Assembly (NCBI RefSeq): GCF_000420025.1
Contig: NZ_ATUD01000012.1
Coordinates: 1-64,000 of the forward strand
Reading direction: 5' to 3'
Source of the DNA: Patulibacter americanus DSM 16676
GTDB lineage: Bacteria > Actinomycetota > Thermoleophilia > Solirubrobacterales > Solirubrobacteraceae
Length of the DNA stretch: 64,000 nucleotides
Under the pieces are notes generated by a model that saw only the letters and a program-made list of their open reading frames with translations, was not told where the DNA came from and did not search any database. A program made the translations under genes and the position numbers. Below are positions 32,560-40,688 of the stretch, one piece after another; position 1 is the stretch's first letter, and each line of letters opens with the position of its first letter.

Positions 32560-33537
32560 ATGCTCGTCCACGCCCACCGGGGCAACACGCTGGCCGCCGG
32601 GACGGTCGTCCTCGCGGCGTTCGCGGCGGAGCTCGAGCTCCGCCACGGCACCCCCGTCGCGGCCCGTCTGGCACTGGCCCTGGGGCTCCTCGGGCTGTCG
32701 CTGCTCGGCGCGCTCGGCTCCCCGCGGGAGGGCGACGGCCCGCGCACCTACCAGGAGATCCTGCTGGCCCTGGCGACGATCTCCAGCGTGGCGGTGGTGT
32801 CCCACGCGCTCGTGCTGACGGGTGCCGCGTCGGCGTCCGCCTTCCCGGCCTGGGGGATCGCCGCGGCCGCCGCGACGGGGGCGACGGTGGGCGCGGTCCT
32901 CACCCGCGCGCGCGGCGGGACGATCGTGCTCGCGGCGGCCGGGATCCTCGCGGTGGTGGCGCTCGTGGCGGGGGCCGACGCGGCGCGTCCGCAGGGCGAC
33001 CCGCGCGCGGGCATGCGGCTCGTCCTCGTGCTCGCCGCGGCCGTCCTGCTCGTCCAGGTGGTGCTGCGGCTCGAGCGGCGCTACCGGCAGGCGGTGGCGC
33101 TGGTCGACGTGCTGGCCGTCGTCTTCCTCCTGCTCGCGGCCACGTTCCTGATCGACGACGTCCCCGGCGCGACCGAGGCCCTGGGGCTGACGCCGGGCGA
33201 CGGACGCGCGGGACTCGGGTGGGAGCTGTTGCTGCTCGCGGCCGGCTTCGGGCTCGTGGGGCTGGGCTCGACGCTTCATGAGACCGGCCCGGGCTGGCTC
33301 GGGGCGCTCGCCCTCGTCGCGGCCCTCGCCGTCATCGCCGACGGCGGGCGCGCGGGCTGGGCGGCCGCGCTCGCCGCGGCCGGGGCCGTCCTCGTCGCCG
33401 TGGCGCTGCGCCCCGTGGCGCACCGCGTGCCCGACGGCCCGGCGCCCCACCAGGAGCCTCCGCCCGACCCCGTGCCCTGGCCGCGACGGCTCGTCATCGC
33501 GCCGTCGGAGTCCGTGGTGGACGAGGGCGAGGACTGA
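32560..33537 (+). CDS. Multipass membrane protein of unknown function
   Basis: 325 residues with about eight or nine hydrophobic segments (for example LALALGLLGLSLLGAL, AGILAVVALVAGADA, LVLAAAVLLVQVVL, ALALVAALAVIADG) and a 45-residue polar, Pro-rich cytoplasmic-looking tail. Ala, Leu and Val dominate. I do not recognise a family or catalytic motif. It is divergent from the F420 operon and convergent with the following SDR gene. Confidence 0.75.
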   Translation: MLVHAHRGNTLAAGTVVLAAFAAELELRHGTPVAARLALALGLLGLSLLGALGSPREGDGPRTYQEILLALATISSVAVVSHALVLTGAASASAFPAWGIAAAAATGATVGAVLTRARGGTIVLAAAGILAVVALVAGADAARPQGDPRAGMRLVLVLAAAVLLVQVVLRLERRYRQAVALVDVLAVVFLLLAATFLIDDVPGATEALGLTPGDGRAGLGWELLLLAAGFGLVGLGSTLHETGPGWLGALALVAALAVIADGGRAGWAAALAAAGAVLVAVALRPVAHRVPDGPAPHQEPPPDPVPWPRRLVIAPSESVVDEGED

Positions 33538-33619
33538 GCGAGCGGCCGGCGGGTTCGCGCGTCCCGGGCGAGGCACGTGCGACCTGCCACCTGCGACCGG
33601 CGGATCGGCCGGGCGTGGT

Positions 33620-34369
33620 TCAGCCCGCGCGGTGCACGTCGCGGGCGCTGGCCTGGTCGCGGGGGCGGACGACGACCTCGTCGATGTTCACGTGCCACGG
33701 GCGGGTGGCGACGAACGCCACGACGTCGGCGATGTCGTCGGCCACGAGCGGCGTCATGCCGGCGTAGACCTTCGCGGCGGCCGCCTCGTCGCCCCCGAAG
33801 CGCACGCGCGAGAAGTCCGTCTCGACCATGCCGGGCTGGATCTCCGTGACCCGCACGGGCCGGCCGAGCAGCTCGAGCCGCAGCGTCTTCGTGACGGCGG
33901 AGACCGCGTGCTTCGCGGCGATGTAGCCCCCGCCGCCGGGGTAGATCTCGAAGCCCGCGATGGAGCCGATGACGACGACGCGGCCGTCGCCGGAGGCCTC
34001 GAGCCGGTCGATCAGCGCGTTCGTCACCCGCACCACGCCGAGCACGTTGGCCTCGAACATCCAGCGCCAGCCGTCGAGGTCCGCGTCGACGACCTGGTCG
34101 GTCCCCAGCGCCCCGCCGGCGTTGTTGACGAGCACCGCGACCTCGGGGACCTGGGCGGCGAAGGCGGCGACGGAGGCGTCGTCCGTGACGTCGAGGGGCA
34201 GCGCGCGGCCGTCGATCTCGCGGGCGATCGCCTCGAGCCGGTCGACCCGCCGCGCGCCGAGGACGACCTCGAAGCCCTCGGCGGCGAGGCGGCGGGCGGT
34301 CGCGGCCCCGATGCCGCCGCTGGCCCCCGTGACGACGGCGACGGGACGGGCGGCGGACGTGTCGGACAT
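33620..34369 (-). CDS. Short-chain dehydrogenase/reductase
   Basis: 249 residues, classical SDR. The cofactor motif is VVTGASGGIGAATARRLA, followed by LGARRVDRLEAI where the basic residues favour NADP(H). Further motifs are NNAGG, VIGSIAGF for the catalytic Ser, and YIAAKHA for the Tyr-x-x-x-Lys pair. It is similar in style to YdfG-type 3-hydroxy acid dehydrogenases, but the substrate is unknown. TAGAAC lies 6 nt before the start. Divergent from the amidase gene. Confidence 0.9.
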   Translation of the reverse strand: MSDTSAARPVAVVTGASGGIGAATARRLAAEGFEVVLGARRVDRLEAIAREIDGRALPLDVTDDASVAAFAAQVPEVAVLVNNAGGALGTDQVVDADLDGWRWMFEANVLGVVRVTNALIDRLEASGDGRVVVIGSIAGFEIYPGGGGYIAAKHAVSAVTKTLRLELLGRPVRVTEIQPGMVETDFSRVRFGGDEAAAAKVYAGMTPLVADDIADVVAFVATRPWHVNIDEVVVRPRDQASARDVHRAG

Positions 34370-34457
34370 GCGCCGGTTCTAGCACGGAGCCGTGCCGGTC
34401 CTGCGCGAACGTCCTCGGGGGTGTCACCCCCGCCGCCGGCGCGGATAGCCTCGCGCC

Positions 34458-35873
34458 ATGGAGATCGACGAGCTGCTGTGGGCCGGCGGGGACGCACAGG
34501 CGGTCGCCCTGCGTGACGGACGCGTGACCGCGCCGGAGCTGACGGAGGCGGTGCTGGCGCGGATCGACGCCACGCAGCCGCGCCTGAACGCGTTCCGCGC
34601 GGTCTACGCCGACAGCGCGCGGGAGGAGGCGCGCGCCGCCCAGTCGCGGCTGGACGCGGGGGAGACCACCCCGCTGCTCGGCGTCCCCGTCGCGGTGAAG
34701 GACGACCAGGACGCCGCGGGCGACGTCACGCCGCTCGGCGGGCGCCCCCAGGGACCGCCGGCAACGGCGGACGCGGCCCCGATCGCCCGTCTGCGCGCCG
34801 CGGGCGCGGTGGTCGTCGGGCGGACGCATGTGCCGGAGCGGATGCAGTGGCCGTTCACGGAGACCCTGACCTTCGGTGCCACGCGCAACCCGTGGGACCT
34901 CGACCGCACGCCGGGCGGCTCGTCCGGCGGCACCGCCGCGGCGGTCGCGGCGGGGGTCGTCGGCGTCGCCACGGGCTCCGACGGCGGCGGGTCCATCCGC
35001 ATCCCGTCGTCGATCTGCGGGCTGTTCGGCCTGAAGCCGACGCGCGACCTCGTCTCGACCGCCCCGAACGACGAGGGCTGGTACGGCCTGGGCGTCGCGG
35101 GCCCGCTGGGGCGCACCGTGGCCGACGCCGCCGCCATGCTCGACGTGCTGGCGAACGACGGCTGGGCGTCCGGCGGTGCCGCGCCGGCCCATCCCCAGGG
35201 CACGTACCGCGAGGCGGCCGATCGCGATCCGGGCCGGCTGCGCATCGCCCTCTCGTGGCGCGCACCCGTGGGCCGCGTGCCCGTGCAGAAGGAGCGGCGC
35301 GCCGCGATCGAGGAGACCGCGGCCCGCCTGCGCGCGCTCGGCCACGAGGTCGTGGAGCGCGAGGTCCCGTTCGGGCCGCGGGCGTTCCCGCAGTTCCTCG
35401 TCCGGTACCTGCGCGGCATCGCCGACGACGTCGAGCCGCTGCCGCACAAGGAGTGGCTCGAGCCGCGGACCCGGGGCTCCTACCGCCTGGGCCGGCTGCT
35501 GCCCGACCGCGCGTTGCGCTGGGCGCTGCAGCAGGAGGCGGTGCTCCACGAGCGCCTCGCGCCGTACTTCGCCGACGTCGACGTGGTGCTGCAGCCCGGC
35601 ATGACGGACGTGCCGTGGAGGATCGGCGCGTTCCAGAAGCGCGGGGCCCTGACGACGATGCTCGGCGTCTCGCAGCGCATGCCGCACATGCCGGTGTGGA
35701 ACGTCTTGGGCTATCCCGTCGCCGCGGTGCCCATCGGGCGCGACCGCCGCGACCTGCCGATGGGGGCCCAGCTCGTCGGGCTGCCGGGCACGGAGCGCCG
35801 CCTGCTCTCCCTGTCGGGCCAGCTCGAGCGTGACCGCCCGTGGGCGCAGGACCGGCCGGCCGCGTTCGCCTGA
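34458..35873 (+). CDS. Amidase (amidase signature family)
   Basis: 471 residues. Amidase-signature enzymes hydrolyse amides with a Ser-cisSer-Lys triad. Seen: the Lys in LLGVPVAVKDDQDAAG, TRNPWDLDRTPGGSSGGTAA containing the Gly/Ser-rich motif with the first Ser, and VGVATGSDGGGSIRIPSS with the nucleophile Ser. The C-terminal region lacks features of GatA, and no GatB/GatC are nearby, so it is not a tRNA amidotransferase. TAGCCT lies 6 nt before the ATG. Confidence 0.9.
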   Translation: MEIDELLWAGGDAQAVALRDGRVTAPELTEAVLARIDATQPRLNAFRAVYADSAREEARAAQSRLDAGETTPLLGVPVAVKDDQDAAGDVTPLGGRPQGPPATADAAPIARLRAAGAVVVGRTHVPERMQWPFTETLTFGATRNPWDLDRTPGGSSGGTAAAVAAGVVGVATGSDGGGSIRIPSSICGLFGLKPTRDLVSTAPNDEGWYGLGVAGPLGRTVADAAAMLDVLANDGWASGGAAPAHPQGTYREAADRDPGRLRIALSWRAPVGRVPVQKERRAAIEETAARLRALGHEVVEREVPFGPRAFPQFLVRYLRGIADDVEPLPHKEWLEPRTRGSYRLGRLLPDRALRWALQQEAVLHERLAPYFADVDVVLQPGMTDVPWRIGAFQKRGALTTMLGVSQRMPHMPVWNVLGYPVAAVPIGRDRRDLPMGAQLVGLPGTERRLLSLSGQLERDRPWAQDRPAAFA

Positions 35874-35988
35874 GCGGGGGCGGACGTCGGCGGTCGGGCG
35901 TGCCCTAGCCCGGCCGGGCCGGGGCGGTGGCCCCGGCCCGCCACCCGTCGGCAACACGCCCGGCCGCCCCATCCAGCACGATGGGGGC

Positions 35989-36795
35989 ATGAGCACCCCG
36001 CCGGCCACTGCCTCCTCCGCCGACCTCGACACCCTGCTCGAGGTGGCGGAGGAGGCCGCGCGCGCCGCGGCGGCCGAGCTGACGAGCCGCGCGGGTGACC
36101 TGTCGGCCCTGCGGGTGCTGACGAAGTCGACGGACACGGACCCGGTGTCCGAGGCGGACGTCGCGGCCGAGGAAGCCGTCCGCGCCGTGCTTGCGCGCCG
36201 GGTGCCGGACGACGGCATCGTCGGCGAGGAAGGCGACGACGTCCTGGGCACCACCGGCCGCCGTTGGATCGTCGACCCGCTGGACGGCACCGTGAACTAC
36301 CTCTACGGGATCCCGCAGTGGTGCGTGAGCGTCGCGTGCGAGGGCCTCGTCGGCGTGGTCTACGACCCCAGCCGCGACGAGCTGTGGGCCGGCGCCGCCG
36401 ACGGCCGCGCGACGGTCGACGGCCGCCAGCTCCCGCCCTTCGTCGCGCCGGCGGGCGGCCTGGGCCACGCCCTGATCGCCACGGGCTTCGGGTACGACGC
36501 CGAGGTCCGCGTCGCCCAGGCCGAGATCCTGTCTCGCCTGCTGCCGCAGGTGCGCGACATCCGTCGCGCGGGCGCCGCGGCCCTCGACATGTGCTGGACC
36601 GCGGCGGGCCGCGCGGACGCGTACTTCGAGTTCGGCGTGAAGGCGTGGGACACGGCGGCGGGCGAGGTCATCGCCCGCTCCGTCGGCCTCGAGGTCGCCA
36701 CCCTCCACGGCCACGGCGCCCTCCCCGACGGCAAGATGATCGCCCCGCCGGAGCTCCTGCAGGAGCTGCTGGTGATCGTCGGGCCGCAGGAGTAG
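35989..36795 (+). CDS. Inositol monophosphatase family phosphatase
   Basis: 268 residues. Mg2+-dependent Li-sensitive phosphatase fold. Metal-binding motifs are GIVGEEGDD (Glu), WIVDPLDGTVNYLYGIP (the D-P-L-D-G-T motif), and KAWDTAAGEVIARSVG (the W-D-x-A-A-G motif). Substrates of the family include inositol-1-phosphate, histidinol phosphate and fructose-1,6-bisphosphate; none can be chosen here. The first 20 residues are a low-complexity Ala/Ser tail. Confidence 0.9.
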   Translation: MSTPPATASSADLDTLLEVAEEAARAAAAELTSRAGDLSALRVLTKSTDTDPVSEADVAAEEAVRAVLARRVPDDGIVGEEGDDVLGTTGRRWIVDPLDGTVNYLYGIPQWCVSVACEGLVGVVYDPSRDELWAGAADGRATVDGRQLPPFVAPAGGLGHALIATGFGYDAEVRVAQAEILSRLLPQVRDIRRAGAAALDMCWTAAGRADAYFEFGVKAWDTAAGEVIARSVGLEVATLHGHGALPDGKMIAPPELLQELLVIVGPQE

Positions 36796-36805
36796 GGGGC
36801 CGGCC

Positions 36806-37020
36806 GAGAAGCACGGGCCGGGGCCCGTAGGGACGTGGGCCCCTGCGGCGGCAGATGCGGGTGGCCCGTGCCTCGCCGACGTCCGACCAGGCCCGAACCC
36901 GAGAAGCACGGGCCGGGGCCCGCAGGGACGTGGGCCCCTGCGCGGCAGATGCGGGTGGCCCGTGCCTCGCCGACGTCCGATCAGGCCCGAACCCGAGAAG
37001 CACGGGCCGGGGCCCGCATA
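36806..37020 (+). repeat. 94/95-bp tandem hairpin repeat, about 2.3 copies
   Basis: Units at 36806-36900 (95 bp), 36901-36994 (94 bp) and a partial unit at 36995-37020. Units 1 and 2 differ at only a few positions, including one indel. Each full unit contains GCACGGGCC near its start and the reverse complement GGCCCGTGC about 50 nt later, so each can fold into a hairpin. The array fills the space between the phosphatase stop and the tRNA-Leu gene. A diverged core copy lies at 21748-21774. Confidence 0.85.
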
Positions 37021-37022
37021 CA

Positions 37023-37105
37023 TACCCGGGGAGGGAATCGAACCCTCACTCCCTCACGGGAAGCGGATTTTGAGTCCGCCGCGTCTACCGTTCCGCCACC
37101 CGGGC
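37023..37105 (-). tRNA. tRNA-Leu (CAA)
   Basis: 83 nt on the minus strand. The 7-bp acceptor stem (GCCCGGG with CCCGGGT, first pair G-U), the anticodon loop CTCAAAA giving CAA, a long class II variable arm and the T-arm GGGTTCGATTCCC are all present. The CCA end is not encoded. Confidence 0.93.
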
Positions 37106-37155
37106 AGGTGTGCGGTGCTGATCCTAGGCGCCTCGGGGCGGGGCGCGTCGGCTGC

Positions 37156-37653
37156 TCAGGCGGTGACGGCGTCCCCGCGGCGGCGGTCGGTGTCGCCGCC
37201 GGCGTCGTCGCGCTGGCGGCGCTCGACCTCGACCTGCCAGTTCTGGGTGAACGCGGCGATGGCGAGGACGATGATCACGAGCTGCATCCCGAAGATCAGG
37301 ATGGTGAGGAAGCCCAGGTCGGCGGAGAGGGCCGCGTCGGCGTAGCCGGGGGCGTCGCGCTCGTACCAGGAACGGACGGAGACGCCGGAGAAGATGGCGA
37401 CGAACGCGGCGAGGCCGGCCGACATCGGCAGCACGCCGCGGCTCCAGCGCAGGAGCTGGATGACGAAGATGACGTTGAGGGCGACGAAGACGATGTTCAG
37501 CGTCTTGGCGTCCTGCATCAGGTGCCAACCGCGGATCGACACGATCAGGATCAGCGCGGACGAGATCAGTAGCGCGACGATCACCAGCACGCGCATGAGC
37601 TTGCTCGACGCCTTGTCGCGGTTGGGGTACTCGAGCTTCACGTTTCGCGCCAT
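37156..37653 (-). CDS. Membrane protein of unknown function
   Basis: 165 residues. Four hydrophobic segments are visible: LMRVLVIVALLISSALILIV, LNIVFVALNVIFVIQLL, LPMSAGLAAFVAIFSGV and LGFLTILIFGMQLVIIVLAI. The N-terminal 18 residues and the C-terminal 30 residues (ending in a run of Arg) are charged and probably cytoplasmic. No family recognised. It lies between two tRNA-Leu genes. The start at MARNVKLEYPN is chosen because it directly precedes the first membrane segment. Confidence 0.75.
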   Translation of the reverse strand: MARNVKLEYPNRDKASSKLMRVLVIVALLISSALILIVSIRGWHLMQDAKTLNIVFVALNVIFVIQLLRWSRGVLPMSAGLAAFVAIFSGVSVRSWYERDAPGYADAALSADLGFLTILIFGMQLVIIVLAIAAFTQNWQVEVERRQRDDAGGDTDRRRGDAVTA

Positions 37654-37724
37654 GCCGTCCGGCAGCCTACACTCCACGACGGCACGTGGCAGCGGTTTCC
37701 GACCGCCGGTCGCGTTCCGGCCGA

Positions 37725-37806
37725 GCGGGCGTGGTGGAATTGGTAGACACGCGGGCTTTAGGTGCCCGTGGCGCAAGCCGTGGGGGTTCGAGTCCCTTCG
37801 CCCGCA
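37725..37806 (+). tRNA. tRNA-Leu (UAG)
   Basis: 82 nt. The acceptor stem GCGGGCG pairs fully with CGCCCGC, the anticodon loop TTTAGGT gives TAG, the variable arm GGCGCAAGCC is class II, and the T-arm is GGGTTCGAGTCCC. CCA is not encoded. Confidence 0.95.
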
Positions 37807-37872
37807 TCGACGTCGGTGGTGCGCCCCGCCGGACGGCTGCGAGTGCCGTTCGGCGCCCGCCGCCGACCGGTC

Positions 37873-38706
37873 TCAGTCCTCGTCCTGCGGCTTGGTCATC
37901 GACCCATGGATCCGGGCGCCGGCGGCGTCGGGCAGGGCGTTGCCCGTGAGCACCTGGCCCTTGTTGCGCAGGCCGACGACCACGTGGTCGTCCCCGTCCA
38001 TGAGCGCCTTGAAGCCCTGGGCGGCGACCTTGGCCGGGTCGTCCTTCTTGCCCCCGGCGACCTTGGTGTCCTCCATGCCGGCGCGGGCGAAGAACTCCGT
38101 GTCGGTCGGACCGGGCTGCAGGGCGGTGACCGTCACGCCGGTCCCCTGGACCTCGACGCGCAGCGCCTCGGCGAACGACTGCACGAAGGCCTTCGACGCG
38201 GCGTAGGTGGCGTACCAGGGCCCGGGCATGGAGGCCGCGACCGAGGAGGTGACGAGCACACGGCCCGCCCCGCGGGTGACCATGGCCGGGACGACGAGCC
38301 GCGCGAGCCGCACGACGTGGCCGACGTTGAGGTCGATGAGCCGCATGTGGTCCTCGAGGGGCGTCTCGAGGAACGCACCGCCGCCGACGCCCACGCCGGC
38401 GTTCAGGGCGAGCGCGTCGACGGGCCGGCCGATGGTCCGGATGCGCAGGGCCAGCTCCTCGGTGCCGGCGGTCGTCGCCAGATCGACGCGGAGCGCCTCG
38501 GCGTGCTGGCCCGTACCGCGCAGCTCCTGCGCCACGGCGTCGATGCCGTCGTCCTCCGCGGCGACGAGCACGTCGAAGCCGTTCTGCGCGAACTGCCTGG
38601 CCAGCTCGAGGCCGATGCCGCTCGAGGCGCCGGTGACGACGGCGAACCGGTGCGCCGGGTCGGCGGCCTGGGTGGGGATGCCGGGAGTGCTCTCGGAGGT
38701 GCTCAT
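37873..38706 (-). CDS. Short-chain dehydrogenase/reductase
   Basis: 277 residues. The cofactor motif is AVVTGASSGIGLELARQFA (after a 20-residue polar N-terminal tail), then NAGVGVGGAFLE, LVTSSVAASMPG for the Ser, and YAASKAFVQSFAEAL for the Tyr-Lys pair. C-terminal sequence QGFKALMDGDDHVVVGLRNK matches the SDR subgroup often annotated as DltE/YqjQ-like oxidoreductases. Substrate unknown. Confidence 0.88.
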   Translation of the reverse strand: MSTSESTPGIPTQAADPAHRFAVVTGASSGIGLELARQFAQNGFDVLVAAEDDGIDAVAQELRGTGQHAEALRVDLATTAGTEELALRIRTIGRPVDALALNAGVGVGGGAFLETPLEDHMRLIDLNVGHVVRLARLVVPAMVTRGAGRVLVTSSVAASMPGPWYATYAASKAFVQSFAEALRVEVQGTGVTVTALQPGPTDTEFFARAGMEDTKVAGGKKDDPAKVAAQGFKALMDGDDHVVVGLRNKGQVLTGNALPDAAGARIHGSMTKPQDED

Positions 38707-38928
38707 GTCCGGCCCCTGCCCGCCGCGCGGCGATCGATAACGGGGGCGGTCCGGGCGTCACGGCGCGCGGTCCCGGGAGCGCATTCGGGTCTGCGGCCGC
38801 CGGTTCCTGCGTCGCGAGAACGGGTCGGTCCGTCGCCGCGCCGCGGACCGGGTCGTCCAGCGCCGTTTGCCGTGGGCCCCCCGGGGGCAGATGTCGCCTG
38901 TCCGTCCCCTCCGCACTGGAGCACCACC

Positions 38929-39459
38929 GTGTCCCGTCCCACCCTCGGCCGCTACCTGGCCGGGATCCTGCTCGCACTCGCCGTCGCCCTGGGCTCCGTC
39001 GCCCCGGCCTCCGCGAGCGATGCGAGCCTGAAGCAGACCATCAAGAAGCTCGACCGGAGCCTCGAGAAGAAGGCCGGCGCCGTCGCCTTCCCGGAGGACC
39101 CCAAGAGCTCGACCTTCGCGAAGGACTACGCCGCCGCCACGGCCAAGCTCGACAAGCTGCTCGCGTCGTACCGCTCCGGCATCGCCGACGAGCGCGGCTC
39201 GACGAGCAAGGGCCGCCAGGCCCGCAAGCTCCTGATGAGCGCCACGAGCGGGCTCCGCACGTGGCTGAAGACGCTGACCGGTGTCGTGACCCGCACCCCC
39301 GCCGGCGAGGACGCCTCGGCCGCGGACCAGGCGAAGCTCAAGGACGCCGCGAAGGGCTTCAAGAAGGCCCTGAAGGACAACACCCGTGCCTACAAGCTGC
39401 TCGGCATGAAGGCGCCGGAGCCCAGCGTCCCGGGCGAGGACGGCACCACCGCCGTCTGA
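38929..39459 (+). CDS. Secreted Lys/Ala-rich helical protein
   Basis: 176 residues. A clear Sec signal peptide (LAGILLALAVALGSVAPASA, cleavage near residue 29) is followed by a mostly helical mature chain rich in Lys, Ala and Asp, for example SLKQTIKKLDRSLEKKAGAV and DAAKGFKKALKDNTRAYKLL. No cysteines and no recognised domain. It may be an extracellular or wall-associated four-helix protein. GTG start chosen because it immediately precedes the signal peptide. Confidence 0.75.
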   Translation: MSRPTLGRYLAGILLALAVALGSVAPASASDASLKQTIKKLDRSLEKKAGAVAFPEDPKSSTFAKDYAAATAKLDKLLASYRSGIADERGSTSKGRQARKLLMSATSGLRTWLKTLTGVVTRTPAGEDASAADQAKLKDAAKGFKKALKDNTRAYKLLGMKAPEPSVPGEDGTTAV

Positions 39460-39494
39460 CCCCGGACCGCGGGCCCGCCCGCCGTCCGCCCGTC

Positions 39495-39851
39495 CTACGT
39501 CGCCGGCCCGCCCGGGCCGGCGGACGCCGCGCCCCGCGCGATCTCGTCGCCCACCGTCAGGCCGGCGACGAGGTCCGCGTGCGCCTGACGCAGCACCGCG
39601 GAGGCGCGGTCCTCGAACTCTTCCGCGTCGTCGTGGGGGAGCACGCGCAGGCCCACGAAGCGGACGGCCGCGCCACCGTCGCACAGCTCGACGTCGTGGA
39701 CGTCGAGCGCCGCCTTCCAGCGCGAGGCGACGATCATCCGGCCGTCGTCCGACAGCGGGCCCAGCTCCGCGGGCACCTCGACGTCGTGGCGGCCGCCGGG
39801 GGCGGGGGACACGCGCTTCGCGATCCAGATCAGCCAGGGCTCGGCGGACAC
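39495..39851 (-). CDS. Hypothetical protein
   Basis: 118 residues, not recognised. It starts VSAEPWLIWIAKRVSPAPGG and contains MIVASRWKAALDVHDVELCD and RFVGLRVLPHDDAEEFEDRA. A small soluble alpha/beta protein without signal or membrane segment. The GTG start lies 7 nt after TAGGGT. It is divergent from the DUF2237 gene. Confidence 0.7.
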   Translation of the reverse strand: MSAEPWLIWIAKRVSPAPGGRHDVEVPAELGPLSDDGRMIVASRWKAALDVHDVELCDGGAAVRFVGLRVLPHDDAEEFEDRASAVLRQAHADLVAGLTVGDEIARGAASAGPGGPAT

Positions 39852-39914
39852 GGCGGCGACCCTAGCGCCCCGGCGGACCGCCCGACAGGCGGCCGCGGCG
39901 GCGATACTGCGCGC

Positions 39915-40307
39915 GTGAGCGAGCGCAACGTCCTCGGAGGCCCGCTCGAGCGTTGCGGCACGGATCCCATGACCGGGTTCCTCCGCGACGGCTCGTGCAC
40001 CGCCGACCCGCAGGACCCCGGCAGCCACACGATCTGCGCCGTGGTCACCGAGGAGTTCCTCCGCTTCCAGCGCGAGATCGGCAACGACCTCAGCACGCCG
40101 CGGCCGCGGTGGGGATTCCCCGGCCTGGTGCCGGGCGACCGCTGGTGCGTGACGACGGCGAACTGGCTGCGCGCGCACCGCTCGGGCGCGGCGGCGTTCG
40201 TCGTCCTCGCCTGCACGCACGAGGAGGCGCTCGACCTCGTGCCCCTCGCGGTGCTGCGCGAGCACGCCGTCGACGTGCCGGCCGACCCGGGCGACCTGCT
40301 GGCCTAA
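39915..40307 (+). CDS. DUF2237 family protein
   Basis: 130 residues. The sequence matches the DUF2237 pattern closely: NVLGGPLERCGTDPMTGFLR, DPGSHTICAVVTEEFLRFQR, IGNDLSTPRP, and GLVPGDRWCVTTANW. The family is widespread in bacteria and has no established function; the conserved Cys and His residues suggest metal or ligand binding. The GTG start lies 6 nt after GATACT. Confidence 0.88.
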   Translation: MSERNVLGGPLERCGTDPMTGFLRDGSCTADPQDPGSHTICAVVTEEFLRFQREIGNDLSTPRPRWGFPGLVPGDRWCVTTANWLRAHRSGAAAFVVLACTHEEALDLVPLAVLREHAVDVPADPGDLLA

Positions 40308-40688
40308 GGGCCCTCGGCGGTGCCGGTCCCGTACCGGCCTCAGTGCTTCGGGGCGGCGCGTGCGTCGTGCGCGCGCAGCACGGGCGCCACGCGCACCGCC
40401 TCCGCGGTCACGGGCGCGACGACGGACGACATTGCCGTGCGTCGCGCTGATCCTCGCCGGTCCCGACGGCCGAGGGCCCGCTGCGCGGCGATGACGCGCT
40501 GGAGCTCCTGGGCCGTCACGACGGCGTCCGCTCGATCCCTGGCCAGCATGGACCACGTCTACCCCGTACGTCGAAGGTCGTAACGTGGTGTTCGGGCGGC
40601 GGGGCCGCGTCCGTGGCGTTCGGCCGTCTGGCGGAGTTCCACCACGTCCCGCCCGAGGTATAACTGCGGAAGACCTGTACCGGGACCC
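40308..40688. other. Intergenic region without a supported gene
   Basis: 381 bp between the DUF2237 gene and the histidine kinase gene. A 69-codon minus-strand frame (40340-40549) begins with a plausible helix (LARDRADAVVTAQELQRVIA) but uses several codons rare in this genome and has no promoter or ribosome-binding site, so I do not call it. Confidence 0.5.

Noticed and set aside
32537-33599. 13-nt direct repeat CCACCTGCGACCG flanking the membrane protein gene
   Set aside because: Repeats of this length are expected by chance many times in 64 kb at this base composition, and no mobile-element gene is present.
34458-35873. GatA subunit of aspartyl/glutamyl-tRNA amidotransferase
   Set aside because: No gatB or gatC neighbours, and the regions around the signature look like a general amidase.
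37023-37806. tRNA-Leu genes as integration sites of a genomic island
   Set aside because: No integrase gene and no duplicated tRNA 3' end was found nearby; base composition does not change.
40340-40549. 69-codon minus-strand frame
   Set aside because: Several rare codons, no promoter or ribosome-binding site, no recognisable domain; kept only as a note on the gap.
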